From Raphanus sativus (Eukaryota; Streptophyta; Magnoliopsida; Brassicales; Brassicaceae): 64,000 bases of DNA. The notes under the pieces are model-generated. The model made no database searches and had not been told where the DNA came from. It worked only from the letters and a program-made list of their open reading frames with translations. Positions 54,539 through 64,000 of this stretch are shown piece after piece; position 1 is the first letter of the stretch; each line of letters starts with the position of its first letter. Made by a program: the position numbers and the translations under genes. The stretch lies in NCBI RefSeq assembly GCF_000801105.2, contig NC_079511.1, positions 16,453,792 to 16,517,791 on the forward strand, written 5' to 3'.

Positions 54539-57500
54539 CTCAAAATTAACTAACCAATTCCACACTCTCTCCTCTTTTCTCTTCCTATCTCTCTTCTCTC
54601 TCTACCTTCTTTCTACAAAACTAATTTACTTTTATTTTGGTTATTTCACAAATAACACCTTATTTTTATTCTCGCATCAAGTAGCAATATATTTAGCTTA
54701 CTTTTTCTTTTACCGTATGAAGAATTTTAAAAGTTTGTATCTCCTTTGATTAATCTGATTTAAATTAATGAATTAGAGATCAAAGCTTAAATTTAGTAAA
54801 AGCATCCACTAGGTTTTTGTTCAAATTTTATTTTCTCATCAAGTCAAAGTTATTTCAACAATTAAGAAAATTTATATTTTATTCAACACATTTTCATCAA
54901 ATTGAATATAATGATCCAAGATCTATATTTCACCAAAATTCGAGTAAGTTTTGGTTCACGCACTAATGTCTAACTATTTAGGTAAATAACACTTTTCCAT
55001 TTATATAAAATATAATTGTTAGTTGTGAGATGACATCTTATTGTCTTATCCAACCTCTCTACCTAAGCCTAAAATTTTGTTGATAACTTAGTCAAAGTAA
55101 ACCGATCTTATTTCATATGGTAACTGTTACTATCCACCTCACTCATGTAATTGAGGCATTTTACTTTGGCATACTCATCTTAAGCAAAACGAATCTTGAT
55201 AGATGATAAGATTAGGTAGACATAAAAAGTATTTGAAATTAATTGAGTAACAATTTTAATTTATATTTAAATTTATATCTAATATAAATATAAATATAAA
55301 TATAACTAAACTATCAAAACATGTTTTCCTTTAAATTTGATTTAACCAAATCGGTCATATCAAAATCTTTAATTATCAACTCTTTGATGTAATCTGGATG
55401 TTTTAAATACATGTATTTATTTACACAAGCAATCAGTTATTTCTATATACATTTGCTAAATAATAGAATTCATGTATCTTACATATACGAAACATGCATA
55501 AATGCACTACGAAACAAAAGCATGTTAAAAGTATTTGATTACAATAATCACAATGTCTGTATAATCTTATTCTGAATTGCACATTAGTTTTAAATTCACC
55601 TCAACCCAAATTTTATGTCTCATATGGACGTTCGGATGTTCTAATTTTTTTAAACTGACATGCCCATTCTAGTTATAAATATCAATATCTTTATACCGTA
55701 GTATACCATAATCAAATTATAATTTCTATAAACATGCTATCATATCAAGTTCAAAAAAGATCCAATTTCAGTTTTAAACAATTAGGCTCTGATACAACTG
55801 TAGAAGTTCATACCGGTTTATAATGATTTATAAAAATAATAATAAATATAGTTTCATAGAATCTAATGAAAATAATGAAATAAATCTAGATCTTAGATTT
55901 TTGAGTATACCTAATTATTTTCAGTGGAAATATGAATAAATCAAATCAAGATTTTTTAGCACTTCAAATGTTGTGCTTCTAACCGATATCTACATGCACA
56001 CAAACTAGACCGAAACAGGATGCTAGTGCCATAGATATCAAATCTCACAAGTGACGTAAAACTGTTTTTGACTCACTTTGTATTTAGGGTTTGGCGTAAC
56101 CAATTGGTTTCATCATTAATTATACTTAATGATACATGTAACATAACATTCAATGGTCTAAGCCCTCATCAGAAGTAAAAACAATTTTTCCACTTCGTGT
56201 ACTTGTGTTATCATATATAACAATACATATATATATAATATTATTCACTGATATTACACCTATATGAAATTTGATATATCTCATATAACAAATACATATA
56301 AAAGATACCTTATAACTCTAGTTATCATTGATCTCATTTGTTTAGGTGTGTGACCCTGTAGGATCATAAGATATTAGTGATGAATTTTCAATCCAAAGAT
56401 TATAAGAGGTTTCTAACAAAACAATATAACCACCTAATATTATATGATTGTCAAATCTGGACGTTACGACTCCTACAAGAGTAAGTACAATTGCTATTTT
56501 CATCTGTAAATATAGAGGAAAATGACATTTCTCTATATTTTTTTTCACAAAATAGAAGAACTATATTATAGAGACCTACATTAGAGCAAAATCACTTCTA
56601 AAATAAAGTTCTCTATTTTACGAGGAAACTATAGAGTTGTACATTGGAGATGCTCTTAGTAGGATAGAATCCAATTAGTTGAAAATTTGTAATTGTACTC
56701 TCTAAAAGAAATCAAATGCATAGAAAACTTGTGAGGTCATTTTGAATTAAAAACTTTTACGTGAATAGACAATAGACTTACCTTGAGTTGACAGTGTTGC
56801 TTATATTAGTGCTCTATTTTGTGAAATATATTTTCTCTGTAACGGTTGATCCGCTGAATTTATTTGGGGTCAATAGAAGCGGTCAAATGAACTTCCTTTC
56901 GTTTCATAAAATGTTTATTCTTTATATTATTGCTTCTCTTTGCAGTATATTTTATCTATTTGTTAAGTCTCCAAATACATTGGACTGGTTCACTGTCAAG
57001 TGTTGAACCATATTAATGGGTTGAAGATTAACAGATATGTTGATATTTTTTATTGATATCTGCAATAACAAAAGAACATAAAATTTTATGCAGAATATGA
57101 TCTCATAGAAAACCAGTTATTTTAGAGAAGCAAAGAGAGTATTATAACACCTTGTTTGTGTCTTTTAGGATACCAATGATCTGCATAATTGTCTTCTCCA
57201 AACCTTCTGTTTTTTTTTAATTCATGATGTCTCAAGTTTCTATCCGTTTTGTTAATCTACAAGTATGAGTATTTCAAGTTGTTGGTGCAATTTTATTTCT
57301 TGATTGATTATTTTTAGCAACATTAATTTCTTTCCAAACATGAAATATCATAATCATTTATATTTTATTGAAAATGAAAATAAGATCCCTAAGTCTAATA
57401 TTTTAGGGGTCATGTAATATATAATTGGTTTTTCTTGGATGCTTGATTCAATAAAAATTAACGATTTATTATTTGATGTCATGGTTATGATTAAAATGGT

Positions 57501-58090
57501 TTGGCATGTCGATGTAAACAAAGACTCTGATATTAATTTGGTTATTTTTAGTCAACATGCACGGAAGATGATAACATCAACATGTTATATTGAATGTTTT
57601 ATATGAGCATATTATAAACATGTAACTTTTTTTAATTGGTTGATCGTTATGTAAATACTCAGACTTGTTATGTTATATCATTTCAGTTATTATTTTGACA
57701 TGGTGTGTGAGCACATATATTGTCTTGCAAGAATAGGCTGATGCTATCATCTTCTTTCAAGTTGGTTCTAAAATTTAACTGTTAAATAATCACATGTGCC
57801 ACTACATATATCATTGTAGAAACATCAAAATTAGGTACATGACTATTAAAAGTAACCTTCAAATAATTGTTTTTACAGTTCTCATGGAATTAGGCATAAA
57901 ATATAAAAAAATATAAATAATATAACCCATATAACGAAGAATAAAATAGAAGATTTCAATAGAATGACTGAGATATAGAAAAACATAAGTCCAAGTTTCA
58001 GACAAACATCAAAAATAGTTAAAACAGCTTAAAACCCACATAAAATAATAAAGTGGAAATTGAAAGCCTTTATGAGCCACAATATCTTAA
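54539..58090. other. AT-rich DNA without a supported gene
   Basis: 3.5 kb downstream of EPF2. Short ORFs (56342-56548 minus, 56788-57006 plus) contain hydrophobic stretches but no recognisable domain. No terminal repeats found. Confidence 0.5.
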
Positions 58091-59236
58091 GAACGTGAGT
58101 TAGCCACTTTTTGCATCTTCTCCTTCTTGATTCTAATGGTGCATGGTTCTTGTGATTGAATTTTGCTCAAATTCTTGCTCCAAGTTTATCACAAGTATTT
58201 CTCGGTGTTTGGTTTGAGTGAAATTAGGTGATTCAATTGGTTGTGAAGATCCTCCAGATAGAATTAGCGAACCCAATTGCAGAAGATATGCATCACATCT
58301 ATAACTTAAACTGACTATAAACTTCAATAGCTAACATTCATTTGCCAAAATTAAGACTAACCTCGGACGCTTCATATAGTATGTAGTGAACCAATTGTAC
58401 TCTAAAAGTAATTAAATTTCATGTAATAGAATGAAAACTATATCATATACAAGGAGTTGAATATAACATATATACCGCATGATAACTTTTAGTTTCTTGT
58501 TTATAATTTCTTTGTATGTCTCATACTTGTAGAAAAAAATATCCTTCGCAATACCAATCTTGAATAGAGCAAAAGGTACGACATCTTGTTGTTGAATTTA
58601 CAAATATAAAGGAAGTACACTTTAATATAGTATTATCTCACACGAACAAAATTATGAAACTTGAAAAACATTATAGTAAATAACTGCATTCGTATTCGCC
58701 CCACATAGCTCAATACTCCATTTCGGTCAGCATATGTAAATGCAGGGCTGATGAAGGATTTAGAATACAATATTATAAAAGGGAGACACTTAGAATTGCA
58801 TGTATTATCAAGAACAACTAAATGGAAATTTTACCTAAATATATGCACATAACACAAAAACCCATAGTTATTGTCAAATTTTTCTAATATATAAAATAGA
58901 TATTCTAATTATATATAATGAGTGAAAAATCTAGTTAGAAGTTTTGGTTGGTAACTTTGCATTTTACATACTAGTAAGTGTGTTCAAAGTCGTTCTTGTC
59001 TTCTTTATCATCTAGATTTTCATATTGAACAGTTTAAACCTTCTTTGAACACAATTTACCACTAAGATAATATCATCATATATCATAATCTATTCCTGCA
59101 ATTGTGCCCATCCCCATACCCTTTTCAACCTATAACAATCAAATTAAAAAAAACCCTGAAATAATGCTTCTCAATCAAACAAAGATGTAAACAATAAAAG
59201 GCCTTTAGAAAAAGAAGTAGCATAAACTGCTTACAT
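58091..59236. other. AT-rich DNA next to the RPA-like relic
   Basis: May hold further decayed exons of the minus-strand RPA-like gene (for example 58133-58327), but no assignment is firm. Confidence 0.35.
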
Positions 59237-59600
59237 TCAACCATCGAAGCGATTTTTTTTAGGAGTGTGCACCAAACACTTATCCTTATTAGCCAGGTTC
59301 ATAGGTTTGGATTCAACAATTGTTAAAGAAACCTCATTTGTAAGTAACCTGAAACGAGAATAATTTGAAATGGGTGTTCTATAATAATTCTTATCCAAAT
59401 AACAAATCATATATTTTATATTAACAAACCTCATCTTGGCAAATGTGGAATATGAATTAGAATTTTTTATATTGCCAAATCTTAAGACACATAATATTGG
59501 ACCCTCACCCCGCAATCGAATAGCTTCATTAACATCAATTGCAAATAGTCTCCACAGAACAATAGGCAGATGGGAGTCTTTGGAAAATATTATAAATCAT
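59237..59600 (-). pseudogene. Remnant of an RPA1/DUF223-like DNA-binding gene
   Basis: Reading minus from about 59600: 'IVLWRLFAIDVNEAIRLRG' and 'GPILCVLRFGNIK', then a gap and 'LTIVESKPMNLANKDKCLVHTPKK'. These phrases follow the order seen in plant replication-protein-A-like DUF223/OB-fold proteins (LWG.FA..VNEA..RGE....CVLRFGKI). Such proteins are common in Brassicaceae, some of them encoded by Helitrons. Frames change and a stop at 59237 ends it, so this is a decayed piece. Origin (Helitron or host gene) is open. Confidence 0.42.
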
Positions 59601-60242
59601 ATGCATGTTATAACATACTTATTAAGATATAGATGCACCAAATCCATTTTCACTGTATCATGAATCATCATCTTGATATGATGATAAACAAAGCATAAAT
59701 TTACTTTAAAATAAAAATAGCAAACATAGGACACACATCAACAACAAAATCACACAAAGTACTAATTTTGAATCGATTATGATCATCTCAATAGTGAAAC
59801 CACCAGCTGCCGAATACTTTTTCCAGAGGCGTATGATTTTGTGATTTTTTACATTAGAAAGCGAAATAAAGAAGCCATTTGCAAAGTCAAGAGAGGAAAA
59901 TATTTAGAATTTCTCTGGTGTGTTGGTATGAAGGAATTGAATATGGATTTCACTTATTATATAGTTTTACAGCGGGTAGTAAATGACAGAATATTTAATT
60001 TTTATAATAGGTTTAAGTGACGTATATTAAAGATATGAAATTTTAATTAAGTTGCAACAAATTGAAGAGTAATTAAAGGAATTACTTGATATGCAATCTC
60101 TATGAGGTGTATATAGAATATTCATCATAATTTTATTTGAATCTCTAGGAATTACTTGGATAGCCATATAATTGAATATATTTATTGTGACAAATGTGGA
60201 AGATTTTTATGTGAAATATATCACACAACCATAATTGATGGA
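59601..60242. other. AT-rich DNA left of the solo LTR
   Basis: No gene seen. Confidence 0.45.
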
Positions 60243-61586
60243 TGATAGTGCTCAAATTACCCAGTAGAGCTTACTCTCTCAAATAAGAGGTACAACTGTA
60301 GTAATTAGAGATCGAATCACGAGGAGTTAGGGAACCAATTAAATCCAATCAGTTAATCAATCCTAGGTGAAGTTGGTTTTAATGAAGAAAATGTGAATAT
60401 AACAAATCCTAAAATGAGCAAGGTAGTTGCTCTAACTAACAATATGATGGGTGTTTCAATGAAATGAAGAGTGCTAGACTTAGGGTTTTTATTCAGGAAT
60501 GGAGATTATAATGTCTATAAATGCCTAACAAGTTGTTTGCATGATACTATAGAACTCAGTCGCTTAACTCTTAGTGATGTCTCACTGGTTAAATAATCTA
60601 GATCTCTGGCCTCAACTGTCGTATGTTGACACAGAAAAAGAGTCGATCAATATCCTTTAGAGATATCGATCGATACACCTTTCGCTCGGCGATCGATTCA
60701 CCTGTCGGGATATCGATCGACGGCTTCTAGATATGCCTAGGCGCGAGCCGATAATGAACACTAGATCTCAAGGAGGGCGGTTAGCTCTTCTCCAAGGAGA
60801 TACTAGTTCAAACAGATAATTCAAGATATCAGAGATCCTAGTGATCTATATTATAGTTAGCTACTCTAGAACAAGCTTAGGGTGCAATCTATTTGATGAA
60901 TATCACAACTTAGCAATTATAGTTTGGGGCTAATCCCACAAACCTATTTAAACCCTAAATCTAACAAGTAGACTATTCAGTCATAGCTAAGCAATTCATA
61001 ACAATAGATAGATGAAAGAATTGCATAGATAGAATAAAGTAGAATAACAAATGGAGATAACAAATCTCTCCAATCTCTCAAAACATGTAAAACTCTAGTC
61101 TCTCTCTCACACTCTCTGCTTTGTGGTAACTTTGAAACTTGCTTCTCTCGAAGGTTGCCGTCAAAAACACTTAGCAGGAATATTTAAGCATTTCCATTAG
61201 GTTAAAAACTCGTCAGGGGCAATCTCGTAATTTGGTGAAGTCTTGGTGAAGTAGTCGGCTAAACTATTTCGTCCTCGATATCGATCGACAACACTGGATG
61301 TTCATCGATCGATTATAATCTTCTAGTACGCGAATCTTCTCAGCTACATCGATCGACAACTCTGGATGAGTATCGATCGATTCTTATCGCAATGTTGACT
61401 TCCGACTTGGTCTTGAATGGTCAACTCGGGTGTATCATCTCTTGTACTCCAAAATGCTCCAAAACTTCACTTTATCACAAAACGCTCATGAACCTGAAAA
61501 CATACCTAACAGACTAGAAAACAGATTAAATATATAATAAAATACTAGTATACCATGGTAGAAAACGGGTAAAATCCAGTATATCA
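60243..61586. repeat. Solo LTR with clustered ATCGATCGA words
   Basis: Starts TGATAGTGCTCAAATTACCC and ends AGTATATCA. Outer 5 bp are ATGGA (60238-60242) and ATAGA (61587-61591), 4 of 5 identical. No internal element sequence follows on either side, so this is a solo LTR, 1344 bp, left by recombination. It contains at least seven GATCGA/ATCGATCGA words in two clusters (60650-60725 and 61275-61385), two of them in near-duplicate contexts ('catcgatcgacaac.ctggatg'). The family was not identified. Confidence 0.68.
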
Positions 61587-61591
61587 ATAGA

Positions 61592-63450
61592 TAATTCGAA
61601 TTAGCTAGTGCACAAAACATGGTATAGAAAATTCCTGGCGGGATATTTGAATTTTTATATATTCTAGGTTATTAAACACGTTAAAATATATATACATATA
61701 CAACATCTATATACATATAGAAAAATATATGAAATATACAATATATTTTAAGTATATCTATATATTTAGACAATATACAACATACAAAAAATTAATATCA
61801 AATAAAAGATTAAAATTTTAAATATACAATACTAAACCTACCCATTGGCGGATCCATGTTTATTTAAAAGTGGTGGAGCCATCAAATGAACTTTAGCACA
61901 GCACAAAGATAAATTTAAGGAATTTTTGTTTAAAAATTGAGGCATAATGAAGCCTCGAACTCATGTTAGGGGTGTCATGGAAGGAGTAATGAACCAAATT
62001 ACCAGAGGCATTTTCTGTTATTCATTACGAAACTTGCTTTTATATGAACTTAACCAGTGTCACGTGAGCCCCCTATGAGCCAATCTCTTCTACAAATGCA
62101 TTAGCTGGTGTTTAACAACAACATATATATGAAATCTCTTGAGTACAATCTCATGATATTTTTTAGATATAGTGCAAAGGGTAAACAGTAGACTCCCACA
62201 TGAGTCTATCACGAAGTTATTTTGCAACAACTATAACCTACTGAACTCGAGCTTATGTTCTCAATTTAGTAAGACAGAATAATCAGCATATGAAAGCTGT
62301 TGACTTCCGTAAACGACCGTTTCTAGGCAATATGTGGTAAATTTTTTATAAACATTCAGTATATTGGTATGCAAAAGAAATGAATTAATATCACTTTCAT
62401 TATATTGCTGCTGACATTATATTATATGTTGGTCATTGATATATATTCATTGGCAGAATTTATAATCCCTTATATATTAAAAGAGAAATATTACAACTTT
62501 TTATCTATGACACATGTCATCATTACAATGATTTTTAGAATCATTAGAGAATTAAGTTTGTTCATCTAAACATATTTTATAGTGTTTATTAAATTAATTA
62601 ATTATTAATATATAGAAAATATATTTTCTTTTTTTTCTCTTAAATAAAACCTATGAAATTACCTAATATGATTAAAATATATATTGAAATTAATTATTCT
62701 TTAATAATAAAGATTTGGTAACAATTTTTATATCCTTCATCATTTTTGTTTAATTTTATATTATCAAATAAACTAAACTATCATATTCACCCTATAAAAA
62801 TTTAAATTTTCGTTATGTTAGATTTTGAATTTATAAAAAATACTTTAAATTTATAAATTTGTTATAACAAAATACAAATGATTATAAAGTTATACGAATA
62901 AAATTCTCATTTAATAAAATTCATATTAAAATTATATATTAATATATAATAATACTGAATAAATTAAATTAAACTATATACCTTATAAAAATAAATATTT
63001 TAGTTCCTAAATTTTCATTAACAAGTATTGAAAACTTAATTTTTAATTTTGAAATTTGCATTAATTTTAAAATATGATTATAAATTACTAAAATTATTAA
63101 AATTCCACTTTGAAATTTTTGTTTTTAGCAGTTTAATTTTTTTATTTTCAGCAGTTAAAATTTTTTTTGTTATAAGAAATACAAATGATCATAAAATAAT
63201 ATAAGTATAAATTATTATTTAATAGATAAACATATTAAAAAGTATAATAATATGTATGTTAGTATCATTTAAATTTAACTATATACCAATGAAAATAGGT
63301 AAATATGATTGTTTTGATTTATTTATCATAAAAAGATTGCAAATAAAAAGAGTGATTATTTTGATTTATGTGTTCGTGACAATTTAGTTACCAAACAATA
63401 ATTAAAAGAGAATATGAGCAAAGAAGAGACTGTCCACGTAGGCTTAGAAA
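61592..63450. other. AT-rich DNA with transposon scraps
   Basis: No gene. 61850-62085 resembles a degraded hAT-type non-autonomous element ('ggcggatccatg' start; 'cattatgaagcctcgaac' and 'gtcacgtgagccccctatgagcc' in the body), but the right end is missing. 62462-62500 ('tatattaaaagagaaatatta') looks like the start of some Brassicaceae Helitrons; no matching end was found. Confidence 0.4.
61850..62085. mobile_element. Possible hAT-type MITE remnant
   Basis: Left edge GGCGGATCCATG is like the GGGGCGGATCC ends of hAT-type non-coding repeats in plants. The body words and the 'gagccccct' near 62070 fit the same family. The right terminal repeat is absent or decayed. Confidence 0.35.
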
Positions 63451-63512
63451 TCCCACCCAATCATAGATCATTTTACTGCCATGTCATCTCTGCCGAAACT
63501 GATCTTTCATGT

Positions 63513-63766
63513 TGGGCTCTTTTTACATTTTCATATGGCCCAGTTGAACCCAAATTTGCCTTTTAATTGTCTAACGTGTACAGTTTTGTTCTTTTCCGAC
63601 TATTCCCCTTCATCGTCACCGATCAAATTCGCTGCACTTGCCGTTACTGTAGCCTACGCTTCATTAATCTCTTATGCCATTAAAGTTTCTTAAATGATTT
63701 CGTACCACTTCCCCTCTTTTTGTCCTTCTATATAAAGCGCTCAATCTGATCTTCAATCAACCCTAA
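63513..63766 (+). promoter_or_regulatory. Promoter with site II, TATA and telo-box motifs
   Basis: TGGGCT (63513-63518) and, on the other strand, TGGGCC (63537-63542) are site II motifs. CTATATAAAG is at 63728-63737, and AACCCTAA (telo-box) at 63759-63766, near the expected start. In Arabidopsis site II elements with telo-boxes are typical of ribosomal-protein and other translation-related gene promoters. Confidence 0.55.
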
Positions 63767-64000
63767 TCGAAAACATTAGGTGTTAGATTACTGTATCCAA
63801 GATCTCCTCCTTATTGATGAAGAGGTACTGCTTATATTTCCCAATATTTTTATGCGAGGTCCTTTATTCAATCGTAATGTATAAACATTCATTCATGCGA
63901 TACAAAGAACTGTTTTTGTGTTGTTTCTTATAAACTACTTTGAAGCAGAACTCTGACACAGTAAAATGTTTTGTATTGTCTTCATCTGAGGCAATAGTTT
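63767..64000 (+). CDS. 5' end of a host gene running off the window
   Basis: After the TATA box a leader leads to ATG at 63817-63819, then AAG AG and a GT donor at 63825 (GAGGTACTG). The following ~175 bp are T-rich and look like an intron, so only the first codons are visible, or the ATG is in an untranslated exon. The gene cannot be named from this. Confidence 0.4.

Noticed and set aside
62462..63400. Complete Helitron
   Set aside because: A start-like sequence is present, but no CTRR end with hairpin was found downstream.
63481..63693. 70-aa ORF before the right-edge promoter
   Set aside because: It lies across the site II motifs upstream of the TATA box; hydrophobic by composition, no domain.

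Overview
The window is nuclear plant DNA from a Brassicaceae species, most likely Brassica or a close relative. It is AT-rich and intron-bearing, and it holds Athila, Tat and copia retrotransposons. Two host loci are recognisable: an IST1-like pseudogene (9759-10947, minus) and an intact EPF2-type stomatal peptide gene (52456-53541, plus). From memory, the Arabidopsis counterparts lie a few genes apart on chromosome 1 (At1g34220 and At1g34245), so this looks like a small syntenic interval swollen by transposons. A third host gene probably begins at the right edge (TATA about 63728, first ATG 63817). Nearly everything else is mobile DNA.

Layout. 1-9721: a Tat-lineage Ty3/gypsy element with LTRs, decayed gag and protease. 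It lacks RT/RNase H/integrase and has an antisense spliced extra ORF. A head-to-head palindrome of hAT transposase fragments (6679-8577) cuts off its 3' part. 9759-10947: IST1 pseudogene. 11128-13125: non-autonomous hAT element with 8-bp target duplication. 13134-17138: AT-rich DNA, a minisatellite and an unidentified GC-richer block. 17139-21099: 3' half of a second Tat element with its own antisense ORF, antisense TATA box and 3' LTR. 21497-21826: SINE. 22251-22524: Harbinger-type MITE.

22684-44533: a DNA element with matching terminal repeats, filled by nested retrotransposons. LTR element C (23979-40085, TSD GTTGT) was itself split by a full-length Athila (25101-38008, TSD GGATC). A gag-only element (40208-44013, TSD TTTGA) inserted beside it. 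44643-50773: a degraded Ty1/copia element (TSD AGTTA). Then EPF2, a 702-bp foldback element with telomere-like core 0.3 kb downstream of its stop codon (53835-54536), an RPA-like relic (about 59237-59600), a solo LTR (60243-61586) and AT-rich DNA up to the right-edge promoter.

Most notable for a second look: (i) element C encodes an unfamiliar protein with three repeats of about 92 residues, whose reading frame stays open across the Athila insertion; (ii) the hAT palindrome could make a long hairpin RNA against hAT transposase; (iii) both Tat copies carry spliced antisense genes; (iv) the gag-only element's protein has two AT-hook-like motifs; (v) a GC-rich minisatellite family occurs both in the Athila LTRs and inside Athila. 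All calls come from reading the sequence; no database search was run.
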